DNA of 64,000 nucleotides from the NCBI RefSeq assembly GCF_963583255.1, contig NC_084817.1:21300837-21364836 (forward strand). Direction: 5' to 3'. The DNA comes from Pyrus communis (taxonomy: Eukaryota > Streptophyta > Magnoliopsida > Rosales > Rosaceae). Each line of letters starts with the position of its first letter. The first letter of the stretch is position 1. Below the pieces are notes generated by a model, which made no database searches, was not told the DNA's origin, and saw only the letters and a list, made by a program, of their open reading frames with translations. The position numbers were made by a program, and so were the translations under genes. Positions 34,663 through 45,843 of the stretch are shown here, one piece after another.

Positions 34663-34764
34663 ATGGCGCTCCTTAGACTCTCACTTCCACCCTTCCCTCT
34701 TCAAAAATCCCCGCACTCCCCCAAGTCCACTTTCCCGTCGACTCCCCCAGCATGTCGTCATTGA
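34663..34764 (+). promoter_or_regulatory. Upstream ORF overlapping the RLK7-type start codon
   Basis: An ATG at 34663 opens a 33-codon frame ending at TGA 34762-34764. It is out of frame with, and overlaps, the main ATG at 34752. It matters only if transcription starts upstream of 34663, which cannot be judged here. Confidence 0.35.
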
Positions 34765-37700
34765 CAGACCGGAGAATAACCCATCTCCCCCTCTACCTCC
34801 TCTTCCTCCTCGTCTGCCTCCTCTCCACCGCGGCGGCCGATGAGCTTCAAATTCTTCTCAAACTAAAATCCACGTTACAAGCTTCAAACACCAACAACAA
34901 CATATTCAATACATGGAACTCCACCAATTCCGTTTGCAGCTTCACCGGAATTGCCTGCAACGAAAACGGATTCGTTCGAGATATCGACCTTTCGAATCAG
35001 AACCTATCTGGGTTTCTTGCGGCGGACGCAATATGCCAGCTCGAATCGTTGGAAACACTTTCCTTGGGATTCAACTTCTTGCACGGGACAATCAAGGAGG
35101 ACTTGAACAACTGCGTAAATTTGAAGTACTTGGACTTGGGCAACAATTTGTTCTCAGGATCGTTCCCCGACATATCATCCCTGTCCCGATTAGAACATCT
35201 CCATCTGAACTACAGCGGATTTTCGGGTACTTTTCCATGGAAATCATTGGGGAACATGACGGGTTTGATTCGATTGAGCTTGGGAGACAACCCTTTTCAT
35301 CAAAGCCCATTCCCAACCGAGGTGTTGAATCTCAACAAACTCATCTGGCTTTACTTGTCGAATTGCAGCCTCGGAGGTTCGATTCCGAAAGGAATCGGAA
35401 ACCTCACGGAGCTTATCAACTTGGAGTTATCCTACAACAACATGATCGGAGAAATCCCATCCGAGATTACAAAGCTCACCAAGCTCTGGCAGCTCGAGCT
35501 CTACGACAACCAGTTCACCGGGACGCTTCCTTCCGGCCTAAGAAACCTCACTAACCTCGAAAACTTTGATGCCTCCGCGAACCTACTAGAAGGCGATTTG
35601 TCGGAATTGGGATTCCTGCAGAACATAGTTTCCCTTCAATTGTTCGAGAATAGTTTCTCCGGAGAAGTTCCGACGGAGTTCGGGGAATTCAAGAAGCTTG
35701 TCAATCTGTCGTTGTACAAGAACAAGCTGACCGGTCCTCTGCCTCAGAAACTTGGCTCTTGGTCCAAGATTGATTTCATCGATATCTCTGAGAATCTCCT
35801 GACGGGAAGTATTCCGCCCGATATGTGCAAGATGGGGACGATGAGAGGCTTTCTCCTGGTCCAGAACAAGTTTACCGGCGAAATTCCTGCGAATTACGCT
35901 AAGTGTTCCACATTGAAGCGGTTCAGAGTCAATATCAACTCGCTGTCCGGTGTTGTTCCTCCTGGAATTTGGGGGTTGCCGAATGCGCACATCATCGACC
36001 TTACTTCCAATCAATTCGAAGGTCCGATTACTTCTGACATTGGAAATGCGAAGATGCTTGCGAAGTTGGTCGTTAGTTACAATCAGTTATCTGGTGAGCT
36101 GCCGGATGAGATTTCCAAAGCAACATCTTTGGTGTCCATTGTTTTGAACAACAATCGGTTTTCCGGGAACCTCCCTGGAAGTATTGGTGACCTGAGGCAT
36201 CTGGGAACTCTGTATTTGCAGAGTAACAGGTTCTCTGCTTCGATACCAGATTCTCTAGGAAACTGTAATTTACTGAGCGACTTGAACATGGCAGAAAACT
36301 CGCTTTCCGGTGACATCCCATCGTCTTTAGGCTCTCTCCCAACCTTGAACTCCCTGAATTTGTCACAAAATCAACTTTCGGGTGAAATCCCAAAGAGCTT
36401 AGCATCTCTAAGGCTAAGTCTTCTTGATCTATCACACAACAGGCTCACCGGCGCCATACCAGAATCTCTGTCGATTGCAGCCTACAACAGTAGCTTTTCT
36501 GGTAACTCCGGACTCTGCAGCACGGACATAAGCTCATTCCCCCAGTGTTCTTCTGGTTCTGGGATGTCCAAGGATGTCCGGACGCTAATTATTTGCTTCT
36601 CGGCTGGCTCAGCAATCCTGCTTGTGTCCCTTACATGCTTCTTGTTCTTAAAGAAGCGCGAAAAGGATGAAGACCGTTCGTTAAAGGAGGAATCTTGGGA
36701 CATAAAATCTTTTCATGAGATAAGCTTCACCGAGGGTGAAATTCTTGATTCCATTAGGCAAGAGAATCTTATTGGAAAAGGGGGTTCCGGAAACGTTTAC
36801 AGAGTTTTACTTGCGAATGGCAAAGATCTCGCTGTAAAGCACATATGGAACACCGATCCAAGTGACAGGAAAAGGTTCAAGAGCATGGCTCCAGTGCTTG
36901 CAAAACGCGGTGGGAAGTTGAAGGAATTTAATGCTGAGGTGCAGATGTTGAGCTCGATTAGGCATGTGAATGTGGTGAAGTTGTACTGCAGCATTACAAG
37001 CGAGGACTCAAGCTTGTTGGTGTATGAGTACATGCCGAATGGTAGCTTGTGGGATCAGCTTCATACGTGCCAAAAGATGAAGCTTGATTGGGAGACAAGG
37101 CATGAGATAGCAGTGGGAGCAGCCAAAGGGTTGGAGTATTTGCATCATGGCTTGGAGAGGCTGGTGATGCACAGGGATGTCAAGTCCAGTAACATTTTAT
37201 TGGATGAGTTTTTGAAGCCGAAGATTGCAGATTTCGGGCTTGCCAAGATTGTTCAGGCCACTGCAGACAAGGACTCTACTCATGTTATTGCCGGAACACC
37301 CGGCTACATTGCTCCTGGTTAGTCAAATACTCAAGTTAAATATTTTAGTACTTTTGAGCTCATTAATTTGTTACTAATTATGGCTAATGTAATTGTTAAT
37401 TATGCAGAATATGGATATACGTACAAAGTGAATGAGAAGAGCGATGTGTACAGCTTCGGAGTGGTACTAATGGAGCTAGTGACGGGGAAAAGGCCGATAG
37501 AGCCAGAGTTCGGAGAGAACAAGGATATAGTGAGCTGGGTAAGCAGCATGCTCGGGAGTAGAGAGAGCATATTAAGTATGGTGGACTCATATATTCCAGA
37601 GGTGAACAAAGAAGAGGTTATCAAGGTTTTAAGAATTGCAATTCTCTGCACGGCTAGGGTACCGGAGTTAAGACCCTCCATGAGAAGTGTGGTTCAAATG

Positions 37701-37805
37701 CTTGAAGAGGCTCACGAGACATTTAAATTGCTCAAGATTGTTATCAGCAAAGATGGTGCTGCTGCTGATAAGAAAATGAAAGTAGTGAAGGGTATAGAGA
37801 ACTGA
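34752..37805 (+). CDS. RLK7: LRR receptor-like kinase, RLK7 type, subfamily XI (two exons)
   Basis: Exon 1 is 34752-37317 and exon 2 is 37408-37805; GT..AG intron, phase 1. The protein has 987 residues (Arabidopsis RLK7 977, IKU2 991). A signal peptide (about 1-29) is followed by an LRR N-cap with CSFTGIAC, about 20 LRRs, a transmembrane helix near 609-632 and a basic KKREK stop-transfer. Kinase motifs: GKGGSGNVYRV (about 676-686), AVKHIW with the ATP-binding Lys, HRD (807-809; an RD kinase), DFG (827-829) and APE, whose Glu codon (856) is split by the intron. Phrases such as LSLGDNPF, LWQLELYDNQFTG, NLLEGDLSEL, RFRVN and the C-terminal IVISKDG match RLK7 better than IKU2. RLK7 perceives PIP-type peptides in Arabidopsis and acts in defence and germination; that role here is inference. 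The gene is intact. Confidence 0.93.
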
Positions 37806-37964
37806 AATTAATCAACACGCGGCCACGCTTCGAAAATTATTGGTCGAAGAAGCTCGATCATCGATCTCCAGTTAAACTAGTTTAACATGGAACTATTATG
37901 TAATGTATATATGAGAGCTGAGTACTTGTAACATATTAGCCAGAGCCTGCAGTCATTGCATATG

Positions 37965-37966
<2 letters not shown>

Positions 37967-37997
<31 letters not shown>
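37967..37997. repeat. (AT)n microsatellite in the RLK7 3' flank
   Basis: TA dinucleotide run about 160 bp after the stop codon, possibly inside the 3' UTR. Confidence 0.8.
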
Positions 37998-38000
<3 letters not shown>

Positions 38001-38141
38001 TTTGTAGTTTTGCAGATGTAAAATAAGAATTTGGATCCTCTTCGGATCTTGCTCTGTCGGCTCCAGACATCGAGATCCGGAGAGAATCTCAATTCATAAA
38101 ATAGTAGGAGGGCTTTTTTTGTACCATTTATACGTATCTAC

Positions 38142-38488
38142 TGTTGAGAATCAATGTCAATTGTAGGTGAAGTAGGTGGATGTTGTAGGTGAAGTAAGTG
38201 TGTGAGGTTGGTGAAGTAAGTGTGTGAGGTTGGTGAAGTAAGTGGAGGTTGTAGGTGAAGTAGGTGGATGTTGTAGGTGAAGTAAGTGTGTGGTGTAGCT
38301 TTCATTTGGTTTGCTATAAATACCCAAGTCCTCAAGCATTGTAAATCATCCAAGGAGAAACAAAACCTAGAGCTAAATAAGAAAAGCTTTGCTAATTAGT
38401 TTGTTTTGTGAGCTTTCTTTAAGAGTGTGCTCTATTTTCTTCTTCTTGGGATCATTAGAGTTATCTTGGATACTTTTCTTATTCAACA
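38142..38488 (+). mobile_element. Solo LTR (347 bp) with internal minisatellite
   Basis: Begins TGTTGAGAATCAATG and ends CTTATTCAACA (TG..CA, inverted hexamer TGTTGA/TCAACA). A perfect 5-bp duplication TCTAC flanks it (38137-38141 and 38489-38493). It carries a promoter-like TATAAATACCC near 38317. No internal domain remains, so it is a solo LTR formed by LTR-LTR recombination. Confidence 0.88.
38163..38292. repeat. Minisatellite of GTAGGTGAAGTAAGTG-type units
   Basis: Repeated phrases GTAGGTGAAGTAGGTGGATG and GAGGTTGGTGAAGTAAGTGT in alternating order within the solo LTR. Units are about 24-26 bp. Confidence 0.75.
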
Positions 38489-38751
38489 TCTACTACTACT
38501 ACTAGTTAATCCCTTTGTTCCCTTCAGGGTTTAAGCTTAACTGAAAGGAATAGTACTGTCATTTCTAATAATTTTTCTTTTTTAGGCAATTGCCAGTCGT
38601 ACAATATGCAAGATATGAATCAATGTAAGAGTTTGGTGAACAATAGTGTAAGATTTTACTAGGAGCAATCGTCCATGCATGTGGGTGACTCCAATACAAG
38701 TATGGCCCCGACTGCCATTATCCCAAGAAACTCCTCTAATGTTTGTATAGG

Positions 38752-39667
38752 TGTTTGGGCCCAAAATATTATTTTGGGCCTAGCTTGGAGCCGCCCACGG
38801 CCCAGTGACCATTTGGAATTTTGTCAAGGGTCGTTTAATCATTATGGGCTTGCCAGTTAGGATTGGCTGAATCCTATTGCGAGGAGGATTGGTTTAGATA
38901 AAGGTGAGGTGGTCGAAACCTAGTGCAACAAGGGGTCTTTAAGACTAAGGATGCTTGGAATTAGGGGATGAATCTAATTTGCTAAAGAGCTTGGTTCAAA
39001 GTCCTATTGGAATTAGGACTAGCCAAGACCTAATCAGATTAGGTTGAGGACTTCTAATCCAAATATGATTCTAGCTCAACTATGAAGGGGTTTGCTGCTA
39101 TAAATAAAGGAGGGCGTGCATCATTCAAAGCCCCTCCAATTCAACTTACAAATTGCCTTGTGCAAAGCTTCTCAACAACCTTTGAGATTTTATCCTTCTC
39201 CCTTTTTCTTGCCACTAACACATCTTCAGTTTGGATACAAAGCACTGTGAAGGCAATTGGCAACATCTTCAGTTCGGCATTCCGATGGTCGAACCACATT
39301 TACCATCAAGACATACATCTCTTTTGAGTATTTGTGTCTGTATAATCTGATGCCAGTTCGACGTGCTTATACTCTCGCGAATATAATCATTGTGACCGAA
39401 CCCGGTGCTGACGATTTGTGAACTTCGCAGAACAAGCAGCCTTATCTTCAGGCTCTAGAACTCAAAGGCTGAGACATGTTCCTTCCTCGACCGCAATCGC
39501 AAGATGAAGAAGTCAGCAACGCACCCAACTCGACATCATCACATTTTACTCCCCGGTCGAGCTCTGCAGATGAGTTGGCACGTCTCGCACATAACTGAAG
39601 GACGCAGTTAGCTTATTAGTTACTCAATCTGTGCGCCACGTAAGCTTGGTAGTTTTTAGATTCAACA
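38752..39667 (+). mobile_element. Probable solo LTR (916 bp)
   Basis: Starts TGTTTGGGCCCAAAATATT and ends TTTTTAGATTCAACA. Flanks ATAGG (38747-38751) and ATAGA (39668-39672) fit a 5-bp duplication with one change. A TATAAATAAAGG promoter-like motif lies near 39099. GC content is higher than the surroundings, and no retroelement coding sequence is attached. Confidence 0.65.
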
Positions 39668-39824
39668 ATAGACTACACATACAAGTGTGGGCATCATTGC
39701 AATTGGATCCAATTTTAGGTTTGCAAGGTTTAAGTTGCTGTGTGGTAGCATACTTGAGTTAAATCATAAGATGGAAATTCTGTCCTATATTTATTTTTTT
39801 CACGAGTGAACGGTTGAGATTTAA

Positions 39825-40000
39825 TTAAATGAAATTTAGTTAATTTTGAAAATAGCTTAAAAATTTTGAATTTTAACCAAAAGGATAAAAATGTGTTGTA
39901 AGTGAATAGTATCAGAAGTGACTTTTTAGAGTAAAAATATCCTTAACGTTAAAAGTGAACAGTACCAAAATTTTTTCGTTAAGACTCCCTATTTTTTTCT
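39825..40000. repeat. Dispersed MITE family copy (AACGATAAAG type)
   Basis: Carries AATTTTGAATTTTAACCAAA, GTGAATAGTATCAGAAGTGAC and GTTAAAAGTGAACAGTACC. Same family as at 33.78-33.96 kb. Confidence 0.55.
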
Positions 40001-40544
40001 CCTTTGCTGCAGAAGAACAAAGTTGAATCTTAAGAGATTCGATGGCATATTATTGGTCTCCAGCAGACTAATTGCTGTAACAAGAATATGATTTGTTTAG
40101 TGCAGATCATGGTTTGTCAACGGTTTAAAATATAATTAGGAATGCTTGTGACTGAGTCGAGCACTATTCTACTACAGCAGAAAGAAACTCACAAACAAAT
40201 GGACACACGCGAACGGTAGATGGAGTAGACGCCAAATTTAGGTCAACAGCTACCTACGCAAAGCTCTTACCTTTTTGTTTTCTGGCCAAGATAGGTAGCA
40301 AGCAGAGACAATCAAGCAACAATTTCATTTAAAAAAAATCACAATTTATTAGAATAAAGATTGAAGTTATTGGCATTTAAAAAAATAATTATCATATATT
40401 CCTTTGGTATAAAATTATGAAACGAAAACTTCAGTTAAAAGATTGCGTTTGGACTGGAGTGTCAATAACATTATGCTAAATATACTAAAATAAAATATAT
40501 AATACAAATAGATATATTAATAAGTTTAGTGTAGACAACTATTG

Positions 40545-40805
40545 TGTCATTGAAATTTCAAAATATTCATCTTACACTCAGTGGTGGTAATGTGGTCATT
40601 ATTTTCAGCGAAAAAACTTTATTGGACCATTTTGTCGAGTACCTGGTGGACACTTGTCGATTCTTGCAGACATTCGCTAAAAGCTTATGCCGACATATGT
40701 CGACAAATATTATGATTTGTAAAGGCTTGTCAAGGGTAACTACAAAAAATTATCGGATAATGTTGAAGACTGCTAAAACTTGTAAACTGAGGCATTTCAT
40801 CTGAC
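40545..40805 (+). repeat. Fragment related to the hAT element at 25.1-25.5 kb
   Basis: TTGTCGAGTACCTGGTGGAC, AAAGCTTATGCCGACATATG and AAAGGCTTGTCAAGGGTAAC match, with changes, the complement of the hAT element at 25093-25479. The translated frames keep a recognisable shared peptide. Ends are not clear. Confidence 0.6.
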
Positions 40806-40927
40806 ACTTGAATATGGTTTGAAGAAAATTCCTTGTAGGGTGTCTTATTAATAATTTTTGACCTACACCTCATATTCTATTGAGCTAAATTACCCTACTT
40901 CGTCATATGCCCTAAAAAAAATGAATA

Positions 40928-41160
40928 AGAGCTTGTTTGAATGTGTTTTTAAAATTACTGAAAACGTTTTTGGTGAAAATATTTTTTAAAACAATCCTTA
41001 GTAAAAATGCTAGTAAATCCTAAAAAAACACTTAAAGTGCTTCTTGGCAGAAGTACATCACTAATACTTCTTGTAGAAAGCACTTCAAGTGTTTTTGAAA
41101 CCAAAAACATTTTCTCTAAAAACACTTTGTCACTTTAAAAACATATTTAAACGAGCCATA
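40928..41160. mobile_element. Palindromic MITE (GAGCTTGTTTGAATG type)
   Basis: Left end GAGCTTGTTTGAATGTG and right end CATATTTAAACGAGCC are inverted; the centre has CACTTAAAGTGCTTC paired with GAAAGCACTTCAAGTG. A relative lies at about 60.05-60.26 kb. Confidence 0.65.
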
Positions 41161-41278
41161 AACTATTGGTATCCTATTCCCTGAAAACCTTTTGGTTTAA
41201 TCATATTTCTTATAGAGGTGTAATTTATGTGAGCAGGTCTCCCCTACAGTAGAAATGTGATTAGCAATGTGATTAATT

Positions 41279-41803
41279 AGGGCTGGTTTTATTCCCGATA
41301 CCAAACTAAATACCATACACTAAATACCTAACCAATAATGTTCGGGACATGATTTCGAAAACCGAAAATTTGATCTTCCCAAAAAAATTTCAGTTTTTCG
41401 GTACGAGTCGGGACCGGTTTAGCGTCTGCAGTGTAAACAACACACTTTTCAGAACAACTAACAAATTTAAAAACCCTAATTACAACAATTTGCAGAAACC
41501 CAAACCAAAACCCTAATTTGAACAATTTGAAGAAACCCAAGTCAAAACCCCAATTCGAACATTTTGTAGAAACCCAAATCAAACAAATTTCTTACCTTTA
41601 GCCTTCAGGGAGACTCGATCGAGTGAGAGTCCAGTGAGACAGTTTTATTGAAAACTCTAAAATTTCATACCCAATTTCATACTGAAAATTTCAGTATCGG
41701 TTCGATTTATTCAGTATTGTTAGTTTGGTTTTTTTTTTTTTTTTTTTTATCGGTTGGGTTTTAGTCGGTTTTGGTATTTTATGTATTTTTTTTCCATCCC
41801 TAT
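41279..41803. repeat. Probable non-autonomous TIR element
   Basis: Left GGGCTGGTTTTATTCCCGAT with ATACCAAACTAAATACC is loosely inverted to TTTTGGTATTTTATG with TTTTCCATCCCTATC on the right. A T run lies near 41730-41749. Boundaries and family are uncertain. Confidence 0.4.
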
Positions 41804-42105
41804 CGTTAACAAACGCGATTTATGCAACATTAGTCATGCCAAATTTGTGTTTTAACTTGTAAAATTATGATTAGGGACCTCACAATCTCATAGCCCCGTT
41901 GTGGGCCGCAAGTATGCCAACAGTTTAATCCACATAGTATTAGGAGTTTTTTTCATGGCATTTCCATGTCTAGTGCGGTTGGTCCATGAGGCAGGCAGGC
42001 CTGGCATCTAATATTCAAACTACAAAAAAACAATTTTTCCCCAAAGCCCATTCTCAAATTTTCACGCCTATTATGTTAAGTCCATATACATTTCTTTTAA
42101 CAACA

Positions 42106-42195
42106 CTAGTATTTGCCTACACACTTTATATATATGAACACATTTTTTTGGAAAATGAGAAGGAGAGACGGAGAGAGAGAACGTCGGGGAGTGAG

Positions 42196-42245
<50 letters not shown>

Positions 42246-42411
42246 CTGAAGGTATTTTAACATCACCTGTATGTGAGGCTTCAATAAAAAACAGAAAAAT
42301 TTGGACCTATGAAATTACAGTATTGCCCATCATTTTTTTTGTGTGATAGAAGACTAATTTGTCTTTTTACCCTTTTTGGTTGACAAAGAGGGTTTCATTA
42401 ATTAATAGAGA
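42106..42411 (-). mobile_element. Non-autonomous mini-Helitron (306 bp)
   Basis: On the minus strand it starts TCTCTATTAATTAATGAAAC after a host A and ends AAATA-CTAG (42109-42106) followed by T, preceded by the AAAGTGTGTAGG hairpin region. It contains a T run of about 40 bases (42200-42241). The 5' region, with TTTGTCAACCAAAA, matches the Helitron at 59.0-59.3 kb. Confidence 0.82.
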
Positions 42412-43715
42412 TAAGAAAACCTAAAATAGCCAAGACTTTGTTTATACAACGAAATTCTAATTGTATGGGAGGGACGAGATTTGGTTTTAAACGAAGAGCC
42501 AATCATAACTAGGTATCAGACACAACATTGACAATAAATTTTATCATCATTTATGTGAGTCGAACCCGCAACTAATTTTTTTTTTCTTTTGATACAATGC
42601 TAACAAGCTATTATAATAGAAAACTTCATTTTAATCCCTATATAAGATTGTTTTTTCACTAATACCGTATGTAAGATTACAAACTAAAAATAATCCTCCA
42701 TGTCACATTTAATCATTTTTTTTTTATAAATTTATTGCATTTTCAGTTTCCCTATTTACCCTTATTACTCTCTTAAAACCAATTAGAGAAACAAATATAT
42801 AATTAATTTTCAAGAGTGCTTAATTAACTAGATCCATAAATAACATGTTCCTTATAACAATAACATTACCATAAACCTCCATGTGTTATTCCAATCGAAG
42901 AACCCATAAAACTTAGAAACCATTATCAAACAAAAAAAATCCAGATAAATCAGAAACCAAATTCTCATTGTATTCGGAAGAAAGAAGAAAAAAAGGGCTT
43001 TTAGACGCCAAATTGATGGTGAATCCAAAGATAAATGGAAAAAAAAATACAAATAGAGAAAATGGAATGTGAAATCACAACCTCATTGACCATACCGAAT
43101 TCATCAAACCTACACATAGTACCTAACCAGCTGTACCGAATATTAGGACCCAATTGACAATACCCAAATGAACATTTTGTATGTAGAACAATATAGTGTA
43201 CCTATATTCTCAATGCATTTTTTTTTTTTTTTATAGTTTTGGATTCAATAAATTAAAAATGAATCCAGAGATAAAGGAAAAGAACAATTTTGTATGTAGA
43301 GAAAATAGAATGTGAAATCACAACCTGATTGACCATACCGAATTGATTGGACCTAAACTATATAACGTACCTAATTTATCAGATCTAGTGAACTAAAACA
43401 TAAAAATACAAACCGTATCAAATCTATTGGACCTAAACTATATAATGTGCTTATTTGACCGTACCGAAACTATCGGACATAAATAGTGCATTCTCCACTC
43501 AATATAAAATTTGAATAAATATAAAATAAAATAAAAAAAACACAAAAATTAGGTAGTTATAGACAATAAAGATGACATTTTTTAGACAATGAAGATGGAA
43601 GTTACTTTTATGAGTGATAAGATGTAACCGTTACATTTTTCAAATTTTGATGGTGGAGGTTACATTGTAGACAATAAGGATGACATTCTTGTAAATAGGA
43701 GTAAAATATGTGGTT
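42412..43715. other. Spacer containing a diverged direct duplication
   Basis: A block with AGAGAAAATGGAATGTGAAATC followed by TTGACCATACCGAATT occurs near 43055-43105 and again near 43298-43345, with a third degenerate echo near 43455-43480 (TTGACCGTACCGAAAC). The period is about 240 bp. No gene recognised. Confidence 0.5.
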
Positions 43716-43719
43716 TTAT

Positions 43720-43891
43720 GCCACTTAGTACTACGGTTTAGTGGTATTCCTTTTCACTGGTAAGTGAGAGGTCTTTATTTCAATTCTCGCCAAGGTCAAA
43801 TTTGAACCACATTATTGCTAGCCCATTGTGAGGCTAAGCTCATCCCCCTCCTCTTAGTGTAGATAATAATGATTGTTAAGAAAAAAAAAAA
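43720..43891 (+). repeat. tRNA-derived SINE, family 1
   Basis: Begins GCCACTTAGTACTACGG, contains TTCACTGGTAAGTGAGAGGTC, CAATTCTCGCC, AACCACATTATTGCTAGCCC and CTTAGTGTAGATAA, and ends in an A tail (about 43881-43891). The tail touches the first unit of the 283-bp tandem array. Confidence 0.75.
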
Positions 43892-44740
43892 GTGGTTTTA
43901 TTATTAGTGGCATGTCATGGTGTATTAAAATGAAAGAATCTTTTTCAGACATTGAAAACCTTTCAAGTTATATTTTTAAAAATCATCTTTGACAAACCCT
44001 TATCTCTAAAAGCCTCTAGTTTATGAAGTGTATTACTTTGAAAGCGTTTCCTTAACATTTCTATGTTGGAATTTAAATTGAGTATTTCAAAATACAATTC
44101 TTCAGTGGTCACTTTAATACTATTCAATTTGTTTTTAAATTCCTAATTTCAGTTTTGATTTGTAAAACTGAAAAGTGGTTTTATTATTAGTGGCATGTCA
44201 TGGTGTATTAAAATGAAAGGATCTTTTTCAGACATTGAAAACCTTTCAAGTTATATTTTTAAAAATCATCTTTGACAAACCCTTATCTTTAAAAGCCTCT
44301 AGTTTATGAAGTGTATTACTTTGAAAGCGTTTCCTTAACATTTCTATGTTGGAATTTAAATTGAGTATTTCAAAATACAATTCTTCAGTGATCACTTTAA
44401 TACTATTCAATTTGTTTATAAATTCCTAATTTCAGTTTTGATTTGTAAACCTGAAAAGTGGTTTTATTATTAGTGGCATGTCATGGTGTATTAAAATGAA
44501 AGGATCTTTTTCAGACATTGAAAACCTTTCAAGTTATATTTTTAAAAATCATCTTTGACAAACCCTTATCTCTAAAAGCCTCTAGTTTATGAAGTGTATT
44601 ACTTTGAAAGCGTTTCCTTAACATTTCTATGTTGGAATTTAAATTGAGTATTTCAAAATACAATTCTTCAGTGGTCACTTTAATACTATTCAATTTGTTT
44701 TTAAATTCCTAATTTCAGTTTTGATTTGTAAAACTGAAAA
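43892..44740. repeat. Tandem array, 3 x 283 bp, crossing a retrotransposon boundary
   Basis: Units start at 43892, 44175 and 44458 with GTGGTTTTATTATTAGTGGC and end near GTAAAACTGAAAA. Each is 283 bp and nearly identical to the others. The last about 110 bp of every unit (from TGTTGGAATTTAAATTGAG) is the beginning of the copia LTR that continues after unit 3; the first about 170 bp is flanking DNA absent from the 3' LTR. The array thus amplified a host/LTR junction. Confidence 0.88.
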
Positions 44741-44865
44741 ATGATGCATTATAACGTTGAGGTATAATGAATGGTTTTGAATTACAATTGATGGACTTTG
44801 AATTACAATTGTGGTGCTGCCTAATCAATCATCTTTTTAATCCTCCAACGTTCTTTTGTATTTTG

Positions 44866-44906
<41 letters not shown>

Positions 44907-45467
44907 CTTTTTCCCTGGAGTAGATTTTGGCTATTGAATTTCAAATTCTTTCTTTCTTACAAATTCCACTAGTTGAAAAGAATCCCATCGTCCTCTCTTA
45001 TTTTAATTTCATGTATTCTCTAACATGCTATTATAATTTCCACGTCATATATGCTAAAGGAAAGAATTGAGTTGTTCATTCGATCCGAGTATTGTGAGTG
45101 TACGCTTACAAGGATCATAGGTTGTTGTATCCGAGTATTGTGAGTGTACGCTTACAAGGATCATAGGTTGTTGTATCTTGGAGAGTAGGGCGCCATAACC
45201 TGCTACACTGAGACATTGTCTTAGAGGGGTGAAATCTACTCTTAAGAACAGTGACTACACGCCTCAACCTAAAATCTCGTTCTAATCAAGGATCGGTGAA
45301 AAGCGTTCTCTACCTATAAAGATAAGTATTTTGTTGTTAATATATTAGTTTTATCTATTTTATTATTTCGATGTGAAATAATATTTACTAATATATATTT
45401 ATCTTATGATTTGTTGTGGAAGAAGTAGCATCCATATCGCCAATATTTCCAACAATCTTAAGAGTAG

Positions 45468-45843
45468 ATTTTGGTTGCTACTTCCATCATTTGCCTATCA
45501 TTGTTCTATATGTTGGTAGACGAAGCTGGAACTGAGCTATAAAAGATATGGTAATGGCATGTGATAATAATCTTATAACATGAGCCATGGTCAAGTGACA
45601 CGGGGGAATTGTCATGGACCAAATGAATAAGGGGTACGTTTTTCTTATGGCCTCTATTTTGGTTGCTACTTCCATCATTTGCCTATCATTGTTCTATATG
45701 TTGGTAGACGAAGTTGGAACTGAGCTATAAAAGATATGGTAATGGCATGTGATAATAATCTTATAACATGAGCCATGGTCAAGTGACACGGGGGAATTGT
45801 CATGGACCAAATGAATAAGGGGTACGTTTTTCTTATGGCCTCT
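45468..45843. repeat. Tandem duplication, 2 x 188 bp, inside the copia element
   Basis: Units 45468-45655 and 45656-45843 start ATTTTGGTTGCTACTTCC and are nearly identical (one GAAGC/GAAGT difference seen). They lie directly after the 5' LTR. Confidence 0.9.

Noticed and set aside
34913..36435. Large alternative frames inside the RLK7-type exon (up to 213 codons)
   Set aside because: Out-of-frame or antisense readings of repetitive LRR codons.
38163..38292. CRISPR-like or VNTR-coding repeat
   Set aside because: Adjacent imperfect units without spacers inside a solo LTR; an ordinary minisatellite in plant DNA.
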